A DNA stretch of 64,000 nucleotides from Prorocentrum cordatum (GCA_963575745.1 CAUYUJ010015515.1:176095-240094), one strand, 5' to 3'. Shown: positions 10,481-22,040, counted from the stretch's first letter. Numbers and translations: made by a program. Notes: generated by a model not told the origin, from the letters alone.

Positions 10481-11254
10481 GCTTAGTGTTGGCGTTTTGT
10501 TCGGTCTGGCGCATCCCGCCCACCTGCGAAGCTTCTCGCTGGAAGCGGTGGGGGGCTCTGTGCAGTCGGGTCGGTGCACGCGTGCTGGCGTGGGATCACC
10601 GAGCGAGCTTGGTACACTTCGGGTCCTGCGGCGTGAGCTTGGCACACATGGTGCGCATTGGGTCCTGGCGTGCGTTCAAAAGGGATGCTTGGTACACATG
10701 GTACACACTGCGGTCCGCGCTTTTGAGCTGGCATGCGGGTCCTTTGTCAGATTGCTGCGATCCGCCCATCTTCCTCCAAGAGGAACATGCACCGTCCATT
10801 CTGTTCGCGTCATACAGGCTCTGTATTGGAGCGGCAGTCGTGGTCAGCTCCGGGTCACATGGCGCAGTTGGGTCACGGGGCCAACACGGGGTCACACCAA
10901 TCCCGTTGTGTTCCCGAGGGATCCCCCTGAGGGCTCCTGAGAGGGGTCACACAACATGCCCGCCAACACGGGTGCGTGGTTGCCGCAAATTGGCAAAGTT
11001 ACAGAATGAACACGGCCACATAAAATGGCACCGATACTGCGGATACGTAGTAAAAATACGAAGAATGGAAATATCAGCAAAGCGGCCGACGCCATCCGCA
11101 CTGCACTGAGGCTGGGCCCGAGGCTAACCGGTGGCGCTGGTGACGAACGCTCCTTCCGATGGACGTTCGTTCAAACCCCGCTTTCGCTCCGTCTTTTGGT
11201 GTCCCCCTCCTCCGTGTCTTCCTTCTCCTCGTCCTCCTCCACCTCTTCCTGCTC

Positions 11255-11572
11255 CTCCTTTTCCATTCCTTTTCCTTATAAATCTCCCTGTCGCAGCCCG
11301 AGGCCAGTTTTTAGGGCGGGCCGGGTGTTTCGCCTGAGACTTCCCCACCATTTATGACCCTGAAGCTTAAACATTGGCAACAATTTCCGAAATGGAGGCC
11401 GGGTCGTTTACAAAATGTGGCTCTCGCCTTGGCGCCGCGCACATTCGTTTTCAGAAATTTACAAGAGTCTTACGGATTGAGGGCGACCCGCTTTCAAAAT
11501 GTGGTTCTCGCTTTCGCGCCGCGTATATTCCTTTTCAAAATGTGCAAGAGCTTCACGGATCCGTCCGTGGCA
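11255..11572 (+). repeat. 82-bp repeat element, copy 1
   Basis: After a CTC-rich lead and CCATTCCTTTTCC there is a conserved segment (TGTCGCA, CCCGAGGCCAGT, AGGGCGGGCCGGG, CACCATTTAT). It is followed by about two and a half copies of an 80-84 bp unit containing TTTCAAAATGTGG, CTCTCGC and GCGCCGCGCACATTCGTTTTC. The whole order, including the CTC lead, is repeated at 17,800-18,270. Confidence 0.8.
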
Positions 11573-11644
11573 CCCGTCACCGCAGCCGTCGCCGCACCGT
11601 CACCGCCGCCGTCGCCGCCGCACACCACATAGCATGCACCAAAT

Positions 11645-11759
11645 ACATAGTAGTAGTAGCGGTAGTAGTAAAAGTACTAGTACGAGTACAAGTGCTAGTA
11701 CGAGTAGTAGTAGTATTAGTATCAGTAGCAGTAGTCGCATTAGTAGTAGTAGTAGTAGT

Positions 11760-11841
<82 letters not shown>

Positions 11842-12121
11842 ACAGTAACAGTAGTACTAGTAGTAGTAGGAGTAGTAGTAGTAGTAGTAGCAGTAGTAGT
11901 AGTAGTAGTAGTAGTACTAGTAGTAGTACTAGTAGTAGTAGTAGTAGTAGTAGCAGTAGTAGTAGTAGTAGTAAATAGTAGTTGTAGTAGTAGTAGTAGT
12001 ATAGTAAGTAGTATAGTAGTAGTAGTAAGTAGTGTAGTGTGTAGGTAGTGGTAGTAGTAGTATGAACAATAATGGTAACTACTACTACTACTACTAACTA
12101 CTACTACTACTACTACTACTA

Positions 12122-12155
<34 letters not shown>

Positions 12156-12196
12156 GTTACTACTAGTATTACAACAACTACTACTACTACTACTAC

Positions 12197-12230
<34 letters not shown>

Positions 12231-12364
12231 CGACGTCGTAGTAGTAGCAGCGGTAGTAGTAATAGTAGTCGTAGCAGCAGTAGTAGTAGTAGTAGCAGTA
12301 GTAAAAGCAGTAGTAGTAGTAGTGATAGTAGTAGTAGCAGCAGTAGTAGTACTAGTAGTAGTAC

Positions 12365-12417
<53 letters not shown>

Positions 12418-13003
12418 ATAGTAGTAGTCGTCGTAGCCATCGTAGTAGTAGTAGTAGTAGTGGTAGTAGTAGTAGTAGTCGTAGTCGTAGTCGTAGTCGT
12501 AGTCGTCGTAGTAGTACTAGTAGTAGTTGTTGTTGTTGTAGTGGTTGCAGTAGTACTAGTCGCAGTAGTAGTAGTAGTAGCAGAAGTAGCAGTTGGAGTA
12601 GCAGTGTTAATAGTAGTAGTCGTTTTCGTAGTAGTCGTAGTCGTCGTCGTAGTAGTAGTGGTAGTAGTATTAGCATTAGTAGTTGTAGTAGTAGTAGTGG
12701 TAGTAGTAGTAGTAGCAGCCTTAGTAGTATTAGTAGTAGTGGCAAAAGCAGTAGTTGTCGCAGGAGTAATAGTAGTATTAGTAGTAGTAGTAGTAGCAGT
12801 AGTAGTAGTACCAGTGGTAGTAGTAGGAGTAGTAGTCGCTGTAGTCGCTGTAGTTGTAGTAGTTCTAGTAGTAGTAGTAGTAGTAGCAGTAGTAGCAGGA
12901 GTAGTAGAAGTAGTAATAGTCGTGGTTGCAGTGATAGTCGTAGGATCAGTAGTTCTAGAAGTTGTAGTAGTCGTAGTCGTAGTCGTCGTCGTAGTCGTAG
13001 TAC

Positions 13004-13036
<33 letters not shown>

Positions 13037-13234
13037 CAGCAGTAGTAGTAGTAGTAGCAGTAGTAGTCGTCGCATTAGTAGTAGCAGTAGTAGTAGTAGT
13101 GGTGGTAGTGGTGAGCGTAGTAGAAGTAGCAGTAGTAGCAGTAGTAGTATGAGTAGTAGTTTTAGTAGAAGTAGTAGTAGTAGTTGTAGTAGTAGTAGTA
13201 GTGGTACTAGTTATAGTAGTAACAGTAGTAGTAA

Positions 13235-13279
<45 letters not shown>

Positions 13280-13398
13280 CAGTAGCAGTGTTAGTAGTAG
13301 TAGTAGCAGCAGTAGTGGTAGTAGCGGTAATAGTGATAGTGGTAGCAGTAGTAGCCGTAGTAGTAGTAGTAGTCGTCGGCGTTGTCGTGGTAGTAGTC

Positions 13399-13486
<88 letters not shown>

Positions 13487-13685
13487 GAGTAGTCGCCGTA
13501 GTAGGAGTAGTAGTAGTAGTAGGAGTAGTAGTACTAGGAAGAGGAGTGGGAGGAGGAGAAGGAGGAGGTGGAGTAGTAGTAGCTGTTGCCGTAGTAGTAG
13601 TAGTACTCGTACATGTATTAGTACGAGTAGCAGTGGTAGTGGTAGATATAGATGTAGTAGTAGCAGTAGTAGTAGTAGTACTGCG
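11645..13685. repeat. Giant (AGT)n tract with an internal (ACT)n inversion
   Basis: Imperfect AGT triplets fill about 11,649-12,063. The strand then flips to ACT triplets at about 12,077-12,196, and returns to AGT from about 12,199 to 13,682. Interruptions are mostly CGT, AGC and GGT. Frames give poly-Ser, poly-Val and, on the minus strand, poly-Thr or poly-Leu of several hundred residues. Only the TAG-type frame has stops, so the long frames are artefacts. The AGT/ACT junction can fold into a hairpin of about 100 bp per arm. Confidence 0.97.
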
Positions 13686-13794
13686 TGTGTCTATAGATGC
13701 AAATATGTACGTATATATGTCTAGCATCACTATGTAGGCTCGCACACACGGTTTTGGGCCCACGCTGGCTAACATTGATCAGGAAAATTGAATG

Positions 13795-14010
13795 GAGGAG
13801 GGGGAGGAGGAGGAGCAGGAGAACGTGGAGGAGGAGGAGGAGGTGAGCGACGGCAATGGCGACGACGACGTCGATGACGATGACGACGACGACGACGACG
13901 ACGACGACGAAGGCGACGACGACGGCGACGGCGACGGCGACGGCGATGGCGACGACCGCGGCGGCGGCGGCGACGACGAGGAGCACGATGGCAGCGGCGG
14001 CAGGCGGCTG
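13795..14010. repeat. (GAG)n and (GAC)n tracts
   Basis: GAGGAG triplets at 13,795-13,845 lead into GAC/GGC triplets (about 13,858-13,985). Bases 14,010-14,170 are GC-rich sequence between two triplet tracts. No domain is recognised in any frame. Confidence 0.88.
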
Positions 14011-14175
14011 CGACGCCCGCGACGACGACGCCACCACCGCCCGCAGGAGGCGCCGCTGGAGCGCGCGGCCGCGCGCGCCCGCGCGGAGGCCCGGCGGGCG
14101 GTGGCGGCCAGCCCGCGCCGGGGCATGCCGGCATCCGGAGGCGACCTCGCGGCCTCGCGGAACCTTTCCGCCGCC

Positions 14176-14420
<245 letters not shown>

Positions 14421-14463
14421 CCTCCGCCGCCGCCGCCGTTGCCCGAAGCGCAGAAGACGGCAC

Positions 14464-14584
14464 AAGCAGAAACCGCCGGAACTCCGCGCGGAATGCTCGG
14501 AGCGGCGCTTTACCAGAGGCGCCGCCAGGGAAGGGGCCCTCGCCAGTCCAAGAATGCCGCGCGGAGCTCCGAGAGTTTCTGCTT
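14464..14584. repeat. Nested inverted repeat (hairpin of about 120 nt)
   Basis: The arm AAGCAGAAAC..ACTCCGCGCGG (14,464-14,491) is complementary to 14,557-14,584 (CCGCGCGGAGCTCC..GTTTCTGCTT), with about 24 of 28 positions paired. Inside the loop a second perfect 7-bp stem is formed by GCGGCGC (14,502-14,508) and GCGCCGC (14,519-14,525). It could be a small foldback element or a structured RNA. No second copy was noticed. Confidence 0.65.
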
Positions 14585-14689
14585 ATACCTTTTTGTTGTT
14601 CCTCTAGTCGCCGTCCCTCCTCCGTCCACGCAGGCCTCCAGCGACTCGAAGAAGGTGAGGTGCTGAGTTTTCGCTGTCTTCGGCCTCCT

Positions 14690-14805
14690 TAGGGTCCTCG
14701 CCAGGCCCCGGGGACGCCAGGAAACGACTCGGGACGAAAATCGAGCCTTTGGAAAAGGTCGAGGTTTCCGGGAGCATGTGGTGCAAAAAACACGGCATCG
14801 GATGC
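14690..14805 (+). repeat. Dispersed repeat, copy 2 (partner at 9195-9312)
   Basis: See the partner entry. It is followed by CTC-rich sequence at 14,828-14,990, which abuts the next RT fragment. Confidence 0.55.
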
Positions 14806-14992
14806 CTTGGTCTTCCATTAGCCCTTATTCCTCCTCCTCCTCATCCTCTTCCTCCTCCTCCTCCTCCTCCTCCTTCTACTCATCCTCATCCTCTAACCAG
14901 CTTTCCTGTTTCCTCTCCCCTCGTCCGCTTCCCCAACCTCATCCTGCCCTCTCTTTCCTCGTCATCCTCCCCCTCCTCGATCCTCCCATAAT

Positions 14993-15850
14993 GCATTTGC
15001 GGACGAGACTACTCTGTTGTCAAGACCTTGGATAGCGATGAAGTGCATGATCCACACGCTGGGCGAGCTAACCAAGCGAGGATTGAGCTTTCACCTTGCG
15101 AAGTACAATGTGCAGACCAACAAAGCAGAATACGTATTTCGCGGGATGCCGTCCTAGAGGATGGTTTATCCATGAACGTGCTCGCAGAGTGGAACGGCCT
15201 GGAGGTGTTGGGAAGCATGCTGCCGTTGATGGATGTCACGGCGGCTTGGAACATCGAATGTTTCGGTCCTGGCGAAAGTTCTGCGCTAGGAAGCTTGTTG
15301 CTGGTGAGCCATGATACATATAAATGAATATGTTTTATGACTATATTATGTATGTGTTTGTGTATCTCGACGTTTGCGGCTCTTCGACACGCTTGCGCGG
15401 AAGAGTTCAGCATTTTGCCACCCATGCAAAACAATATGATACGGTGCATATACAGTTTCAGACGGGCTCCAGACGACGTGTGACACAAGTGGTTCCAGCG
15501 CGCTACGCGGAAAATTCAGCAAATGGCGGTGCGCGCTGGAGTCCGATTTGGCAGCGAGCCCACGCCAGACGTAAGTGGTTCTGGGCGGCCTACGTCGCGA
15601 GGATGCCAGGCCATTGGAGGGATGGCGATTGGACGACAGTTGCGCGTAACGGTTACGACACACCATGTCGACCGTCTCGACCCCATAGATGAGGAGGGAG
15701 GGCGTGAGGCGGCGGTACGCTGGACACGTAGGGTTGCAAGGATGGCACCGAGCCGCCGACTCTCGCGTACATTGGAATGCTCGCGGTGAACATTTCGAGG
15801 ATTTCGTTTGCAAGTGAACTGAGCTATTTCGTGTCCTGCCCCCTTCGGGG
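14993..15850 (+). pseudogene. Non-LTR retrotransposon RT, palm motif C to C-terminus (broken)
   Basis: Starting at 14,993 the frame reads AFADETTLLSR, which is motif C with FADD changed to FADE, then MIHTLGELTKRGLSFHLAKY, the 'L..L...GL.F...K' segment, and stops at a TAG. A second frame continues with LAEWNGLEVLGSML, and a third with HRMFRSWRKFCARKL. Farther on, KWFWAAYVARMPGHW matches the usual 'KW.WAGHVAR' tail, and HWNARGEHFEDFVCK matches the C-terminal 'W......FV.FV' end near 15,800. The 5' edge abuts a CTC tract, so the element is 5'-truncated there. The family is the same as the minus-strand element at 47,875-50,660. Confidence 0.78.
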
Positions 15851-16795
15851 GTTCATGTGAACTAGAACTTGCTATAGTGATCTCCTTGATGGTTGTCAAT
15901 ATTATTACACCATCTCTCGTCTCCCCCTCCTAGACGCAGCCATACGGAATGGTTCAGTCCACACCTTCTATTGTTCGGCGGAGCAAACACCTACCCACCC
16001 GACCCTCTGGGGCTAGGGGCCGCCACGCCGACGGGGCCCGAGAAAAGAAGAAAAACAACAATCATACAAACAAAAACAGGAGAGGGAGAGAGACAGGGCC
16101 GCCAGCTTCTCAGCTGCACGAGTTGAAGCACCAGCCCGCCGAAGGCGGGTGGCCCCCATGCCTCCTGGCTCCACCTGCGCCAGGGACACTGGCCACCCCA
16201 CGTCGTCGCGCGTGGCACGCGGCGCGTGTTTCCGCATATGTGACCAGGCCCGCCACCAATGGCGCCAGGGGCCTGACGGTTCACGCCTACAAGCAGCACC
16301 GTAAAGCAGGTCGACCCCCCCAGCCACACCTTTGCCCCGCAGCGAGACGGGAAGACCAAGACAGTGGACGGAGCCAGCCCACACAATGACTGGCACCGTG
16401 CTGGCCGACACAGACCAGAGAACCGATCCACGCTGACCCAGGGACTGGTGTTTTCGCGGCCCCAGCGGCCAGGTCCCTGAGGGGGACCACCGCGAGAGGG
16501 CCGCCGAGGGGTGCCACGAGGGGGGTGACGACCAAAGGGGGGTGGGCACCATGCCGCGACATGCCCCCGGATGTTCTGGCGTCTTCTTCTCCTTACATGC
16601 GTGCCCGGGTCCTCCATCCCTTTCGCACACGTGCGTCCAGCCATGAACTGCGAACCCCTGTTGGGCGCCCCCCCGGGGGGGCACCCAGGCCCTCGGGCCA
16701 CCGGCGCTCTTGGGCCGCCGCGCGGCCCCCACGCCGACCACGGCTTGGCGGAGCTCGGTTCTTCCAGGGTCCCCATGCTCCGCCCACGCGCCGAG
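15851..16795. other. No gene recognised
   Basis: Open frames exist on both strands (notably 15,991-16,854 minus) but contain no recognisable motif and are interlocked with the CTC tract. The minus frames look like shadows of Gly/Pro-rich GC sequence. Confidence 0.4.
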
Positions 16796-16930
16796 GACCT
16801 CTCCTCCTCCTCCTCCTCCTCCTCCTCCTCCTCCTCCTTCTCCTTCTCCTCCATTCCTTCTCCTCCTCCTTCTCCTCCTCCTCCTCCCCCTCCTCCCCTC
16901 CTCCCCCTCCTCCCCCTCCTGCTCCCCCTA
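16796..16930 (+). repeat. (CTC)n tract
   Basis: CTC/CCT triplets with TTC interruptions. Includes a CCATTCCTTCTCC phrase also found after the tracts at 11.25 and 17.8 kb. Confidence 0.93.
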
Positions 16931-17265
16931 CATGTCGGACACTCTGTGGAACTGCGTCTTCGGGTGTCACCTCTGTCCCGACATCATTACCCACTCTTTG
17001 CAGTGCCCCCGTATCGCCCACCCTCCTGTGCATCGCCATCGTGTATCGTGTTTCCGTGTCCCCTCCTCCGCTTCGGTCTCGGCTTCCCTGTGCAATACCC
17101 AGCGTTCGATTTAATGTGTGAGAGCTCGGTGCTTGCCACAGTCTTTAGTTTCTATGTTTACCAAATAGCTAGGAGAAAATTAAGAAACAGGGATGGAGGA
17201 CCTTTAACTGTCCCCCAGCAGCTCGAGGCTATCCAAGCCGCGACTGCCAAGATGCCCCATAGTCA
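16931..17265 (+). pseudogene. Non-LTR element, zinc-finger tail region
   Basis: One frame reads MSDTLWNCVFGCHLCPDI then ITHSLQCPRI, matching the Cys-x3-Cys..His..Cys-Pro signature that follows RT and RNase H in one class of dinoflagellate non-LTR elements ('CLFGC....D...H.L.CP.L'). After a frame change, ATVFSFYVYQIARRKLRNRD resembles the terminal helical segment of the same class. Only this tail is present, and the CTC tract cuts it off upstream. Moderately sure of the class. Confidence 0.5.
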
Positions 17266-17690
17266 TGGTATGTTGCCCCAGCAGCTTGGAGGCCTCGGCG
17301 TGATCACGAAAACGTGGTCCCTCTGGGTGATGGCGCCCCTCCTCCTCCCCATGTCCCGCCAAGCCGAACGGCCACCTCCTGGAGAGGAAGGTCTTCGCGG
17401 GCCGCTCGGGGGGCTTCTCGGGACGCCTGCGAGGGGCATCGTGAGGGTCTCCCGGGGGCCTCTTGGCGGGTCTTTTGGGGCCTCTTGGGGCCTCTCTGGT
17501 GCGAGGGTGCTGGCGAGCAGGAAGCGAAAAGCCAGCGTCCCTGGGCTCAGAGAGGTCGGTGGGGGTTAATTTGTGTGGCGTCTGTTGCCCGGCGAGTGCG
17601 GTCGCCCACCGGCGGTATGGCAGTCCTCCTTTGTCTCCTCGCCCCGTCCTTCATCCTCCGTCTCTTCGTCGCCTCCTCCCCCTTTATTTG
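17266..17690. other. GGGGCCTCTTGG-type degenerate repeat, no gene
   Basis: Bases 17,385-17,515 contain several copies of GGGCCTCTTGGxG, the same motif that builds the larger repeats at 32.5 and 45.4 kb. No protein motif is recognised. Confidence 0.45.
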
Positions 17691-17697
17691 TCTTTCG

Positions 17698-17808
17698 TTT
17701 ATCCTCCTCCTCCTCCTCCTCCTCCTCCTCCTCCTCCTCCTCTTCCTCCTCCTCCTCCTCCTCCTCCTCCTCCTCCTCCTCCTCCTCCTCCTCCTCCTCC
17801 TCCATTCC
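17698..17808 (+). repeat. (CTC)n tract
   Basis: An almost pure run of about 35 CTC triplets, forming the lead of the 82-bp repeat element that follows. Confidence 0.96.
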
Positions 17809-18270
17809 TTCTCCTTATCAATAACTCCTCCCTGTCGCACCCCGAGGCCAGTCGGAAGGGCGGGCCGGGAATTTCGCTTGAGATGTCCTCACCATTTATA
17901 TTCATGAAGTTTTTGCAACTGACAAGAGTTTCACAGATGGAGGGCGGTCTGTTTTCAAAATGTGGCTCTCGCCTCTGCGCCGCGCAAATTCGAATTCAAA
18001 AAATTGCAAGAGCTTCGCGGATTGAGGGCGGCCCGTTTTCAAAATGGGGCTCTCGCTTTAGCGCCGCACACATTCGCTCAAAAAGCTCAAGAGCTTAACG
18101 GATTGAGGGCAGCCCGTTTTCAAAATGTGGTTATCGCCTTAGTGTCGCGCGCATTCGTTTTCAACATGCGCAGGAGCTTCACGAATGGAGGGCGGCTCTT
18201 ATTGAGATATGTAGTGATTATCGCCTTAGCGCCGCGCACATTCGTTTTCAATATGTGCCAAAAAATCGAT
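17809..18270 (+). repeat. 82-bp repeat element, copy 2 (direct array)
   Basis: The same conserved lead as at 11,255 is followed by four units spaced 81-84 bp apart (GGAGGGCGG starts near 17,940, 18,024, 18,105 and 18,188). Each has GTTTTCAAAATGTGG and GCGCCGCGCACATTCG. Similarity between the two leads outside the array shows that the array moved or duplicated with flanking DNA. Confidence 0.85.
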
Positions 18271-18939
18271 AATGTCTACAATTAACGTCTCAGATATGTT
18301 GTTCTGGAGACATGTAGGACTGTCAGGGCACAACAGTTACGTTGATTCGCGGTGTTGCGGATTGGTGTTCTGACACGGTTCCAGATCGCCAAGACGTAAA
18401 AGTCAAGTTGATTGGTGGCGCCGAAGTCCCAAGAATTGTGCTCTGCTTGGCACGGTTCAGGGTTTTCACACTGTTGTCTTCCAACGGGGCATTTCCCTCA
18501 GTGGAAATGAATCTTTGTAGGGGCCTATTGAGAAGGAGCTTGGACGGAGGGTTGATTTCAAAATCGTTGATTTGCTCCCCCTATCCTCCCTCCCGGCCTG
18601 TTCCCCCCTCTTTCCCTGCCCCCATCTTCCTCCCCTGGGATAAACGAAGGCAAAGTGAGGGAAGAGGTGAGGGAGATGGGAAATACGAGGAAGAGCAGGA
18701 GGTGAAGAGTGAGCATTATCTTCGTCAACTATACTGCAATGCCCTCCCGCTTCAAGCCCCTCCTCATAAGTTGTTACGAACATGGAGCACCCCATGGGTT
18801 TGCCATTCGGGCGAGAATACCGTTTTGAAAGCGAACCGACCCCCCCCTCCCCAGACACATCTTCTTGGCCATAAGAAGTACCAAGAGGTAGGATCAAGAA
18901 GTCCAAGGAAGGAGCACCGCTCTGAAACTGAGCCGCCCC

Positions 18940-19315
18940 AATTCCACACATTGCTGCGCAGTTCTACACGTATGACCTTCGAGCACGAGGAAGTATTACG
19001 CCAGGGCCCCACTTTCAAAAGGCACCGCCCTCCATCTGTGAAAGTGCATGAAGCCACACGCAGCTGTCGGGCAGTTTCAAGACGAACGTGCGCAGCGCCA
19101 AGCGAGAGCCCCGCTTTCAGAAGGACCCGTCCTCCGTCAGTGCAATTCCTGGGCACGTCTAAGACGGATGTGCGCGGCGACAGACGAAGCTCACATCCTG
19201 AAGACCACCCGCCCCCCATCCGTGTGCGGGAAAGTGTGACAGCGAGCGTGCGCAAATTTGGAGCGAGAGCCACACTTCGAAAACCATCGCCCTTCATCCG
19301 CGCAACTGGTGGAAG
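18940..19315 (-). repeat. 82-bp repeat family, inverted array
   Basis: Four units lie in reverse orientation to those at 17.9-18.27 kb (complement of the unit: CGxACGTGCGC.GCGCCAAGCGAGAGCC..CTTTCA..CCGxCCTCC). CCTCC anchors lie about 80-100 bp apart near 19,031, 19,131, 19,214 and 19,293. The plus-strand frame 18,342-19,403 runs through this and is not taken as a gene. Between the arrays (18,271-18,939) there is one degenerate forward unit at about 18,540 and no recognisable gene. Confidence 0.75.
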
Positions 19316-19854
19316 TTCCAAGGATCCAGATCATACACGGCGAGGAGGTATCAGGCGAAACGCTTGGCCCGCCGTGCTGACAAGCCTGGTGGCACGACGA
19401 TAAGGAGTTAGTCATAAGAGGAGGGGTGGAGAGAAGCAGGAACGAGGTGGGTGAGTGTCTGATCCACATTTTGTGATTTGTGGGTGACCATTCTGCGTTT
19501 AGGGGGGACTCTGGGGAGCTTCGGAGGTACAACGGGGAGGAAAGGCGGGGAGGGGGGTGGGAAGGGAGGAAAGCGAGGCGAGATGAGGGAATGTGAGGAG
19601 AGGGCAGCGGGGTGGGATGGTGAGGGGAGGGCGAATGAGGAAGGCGAGCGGAGCGGAGAGGGCAGGAGGAGGGGAGGGTGCCAGATGCGGAGTTGGATCG
19701 GGTCGGGGGCTGGGCACGGACCAGAGGCATCGATTGTGGGTCGCCTCCGTATCCTATTCCGCCCCCGCCTCCGCCTCATGCGCCCTCTTCGTCCGCACCG
19801 GGCGTCATTGACATCACATCATCACCACCAGCATCATGCATCATCCATTATCCT

Positions 19855-20050
19855 CTACCATTTCTCCTCCTCGTCCTCCTCCTCGTCCTCCTCCTCCTCC
19901 TCCTCCCCCCCCTCCTCCTCCCCTTCCCCCTCCTCATCCTCCTCTGCATCTTCCCCCTCCTCATCCTCATCCTCATCCTCATCCTCCCTCCTCCCTCCCT
20001 CCGTCTCCCTCCTCCCTCCTCCAACCTCCTCCCTCCTCCCCTCCCTCCCC
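19855..20050 (+). repeat. CCT/CTC-rich tract
   Basis: Imperfect CTC with CAT and CCCTCC interruptions. Bases 19,316-19,854 before it are G/A-rich without a recognisable gene. Open frames on both strands from 19,478 to 20,704 have low-complexity composition. Confidence 0.85.
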
Positions 20051-20339
20051 CTGACGCTGACGCTGCGGGGGGTCGAAGCCTCGGCGCCATCGCTGCTCCC
20101 TCCCACCCTGACGGACGCTGGGGGGAGGCGAGGACTTGAGCTCCCAGGTCAAGGCGAGCGCCGAGCGCGCGGGACAAGGAGGGAGCGGCAGCACGGCGGG
20201 GACGGCGGGCGGAGCTGCGACGGAGCCGAGGAGAAGGGGAGGAGAGGGGGCCTGTGGAAGGCGGGCGGTGGGCCGCCCCGGGCGCGACGACGCGGAGCCA
20301 CGCCGGGGCCGAGGAGGGGGGTCGAGCAGGGGGCCCGGT

Positions 20340-20430
20340 CTCCGCCGTGGGGAGGGCGCCTCGGCCACCGGGGCGAGCGCCGCCTCGGGCGCGGTGAGCT
20401 TGCCGTGGGGCATGCCGCGGCGCCGGCTGC
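20340..20430 (+). repeat. Dispersed repeat, copy 2 (partner at 3880-3970)
   Basis: Same block order as the partner. It is followed at 20,480-20,560 by several copies of a CATTCCTCGGC phrase. Confidence 0.6.
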
Positions 20431-20717
20431 GTCTCCCCGGGCGCGGGACGCGGGGCCTGCCGTGGGTCTGCCGTGGTGCCATTCCTCGGCCCTTCCTCGG
20501 CCATTCCTCGGCCATTCCTCTGCCACTCCTCGCCCATTTCTCGGCTATTCCTCGCCTCCCTGCCCCATCCCTCGGCCACGCTACATCACACGTATAACTG
20601 CGCCGCCCACAGCCGCGCTGCGCACCCGCGTCCCGAGAAGAGGAGCGCAAGGCTCCACTCCAGGCGCCCAGGTCATTCGATCCTGGAGGGCAGTGGTCAT
20701 GTAGCGAATCTTCCGAT

Positions 20718-21118
20718 TTCTCCTCCTCCTCCTCCTCCTCCTCCTCCTCTTCGTCCTCCTCGTCCTCCTCCTCCTCCTCTTCCTCCTCCTTCTCCTCCTC
20801 ATCATCATCACCAGCAGCATCATCATAATCATCATCAACATCATCAGCAGCAGCAGCATTAGCATCAGCATCAGCATCAGCATCATCATCATCATCAGCA
20901 GCAGCAGCATCATCGTCATCATGATCATCGTCATCGTCATCGTCGCCGTCGTCAGCGTCAACAGCATCATCAGCATCATCAGCATCATCATCGTCATCAT
21001 CAGCAGCATCAGCATCATCATCATCAGCAGCAGCATCAGCATCAGCATCACCATCATCATCATCATCAGCATCATCATCATCATCAGCAGCAGCAGCATC
21101 ATCATCAGCAGCATCATT
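20718..21118. repeat. (CTC)n then (CAT/CAG)n tract
   Basis: A CTC run to about 20,798 changes into about 320 bp of mixed CAT and CAG triplets. On the minus strand this reads as Asp/Ala-rich low complexity within a very long open frame (19,979-22,105), which I reject as a gene. Confidence 0.94.
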
Positions 21119-21382
21119 ACGTTGGGCTGATATTAAGGCCAGGCGTGTTGCGTCCCTTCTCTCCCTCATCATCATAATCATCCTCCTCGTCCTCCTATTC
21201 CTCCTCCTCCGCCTCCTTCTCCTTCTGCTTCTGCTCGGTCTGGCAGTTTTCGGGCAAACTCGGGTCTCCAGTGGCCCTGCGGGACGATCCCAGAAAGCCA
21301 TCGGGGAGGCGCAGCTGTTGAAGCGCATTCCGAGGCTGGAAAACCGTCGAGAACCAACGTAAGCGTCCGAAAATCTCCCCCT

Positions 21383-21665
21383 CCTCCTCCCCCTCCTCCT
21401 CTCCTCCTCCACCTCCTCCTTCTCCTCCCTCCCTCCCTCCCTCCCTTCCTCCCCCTCCCTCCTCCCCCTCCCTCCCTCCCCTCCTCCTCCCTCCTCCTCC
21501 CTCCTCCTCGTCCTCCTGCCTCCCTCCTCCATCATCCTCCCTCCTCCCTCCTCCCCCTCCTCCCTCCTCCTCCTCCCCCTTCTCCTCCCCCTCCTCCCTC
21601 CTCCCTCCTCCCCCTTCTCCTCCCTCCTCGCTCCTCCCTCCTCCCTCCATCCTCCTCCCTCCTGC
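21383..21665 (+). repeat. CCT/CCCT-rich tract
   Basis: Imperfect CCTCCT and CCCTCC units for about 280 bp, immediately upstream of a candidate exon. This could be an extended polypyrimidine stretch of an intron. Confidence 0.88.
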
Positions 21666-21705
21666 CCCGTGCCCCCCTCCTCACGCTGCTGGTGCCGACA
21701 GCCCC

Positions 21706-21810
21706 TATCAGCCGGCCAGGCCCGAGCACCGGCGGGGTCACGCCTAGCGTGAGCGCCGCCACGCTGAAGGGGATGCCCGGGCAGCAAAGGACCTACAAGG
21801 ACGGCCTGCG
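21706..21810 (+). CDS. Candidate internal exon of an unknown gene
   Basis: A long pyrimidine tract ends in TGCCGACAG, a plausible acceptor. The following frame (ISRPGPSTGG, TPSVSAATLKGMPG, QQRTYKDGL) has ordinary, non-repetitive amino acid use, unlike all its neighbours. It ends where a GGA tract begins, so the donor is uncertain (perhaps GC or GA type, as dinoflagellates allow). The next candidate exon starts at 22,047 in the same orientation, and the GGA tract between could be intron. No family recognised. Confidence 0.4.
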
Positions 21811-22040
21811 AGGGAGGAGGAGGAGGAGGAGGAGGAGGAGGAGGCGAAGGAGGAGGAGGAGGTGCCGCCCCGAAGGTCCTCTCGGGAGGACACCTTCCGG
21901 TCGCCCCGAAAATCCTCTCAAAAAAATTCCGGTCTTGAATCTGGAATTTCTGGGGCCAGAAGGAAGGAGGAGGCGGAGGAGGAGGAGGAAGAAGAAGAAG
22001 AGGAGGAGGAGGAGAAGGAGGAGGAGGAGAGGGCCACCGT
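21811..22040. repeat. (GGA)n tracts, possibly intronic
   Basis: GGA runs at about 21,812-21,862 and 21,963-22,030 flank 100 bp of unique sequence. They lie between two candidate plus-strand exons. Confidence 0.85.

Noticed and set aside
11577-13775. 732-codon minus-strand frame of poly-Thr, and the 550-codon plus frame of poly-Ser
   Set aside because: They are translations of the AGT/ACT tract; any frame lacking TAG stays open. No non-repeat domain is present.
18342-19403. 353-codon plus frame
   Set aside because: Runs through inverted copies of the 82-bp repeat; no protein similarity recognised.
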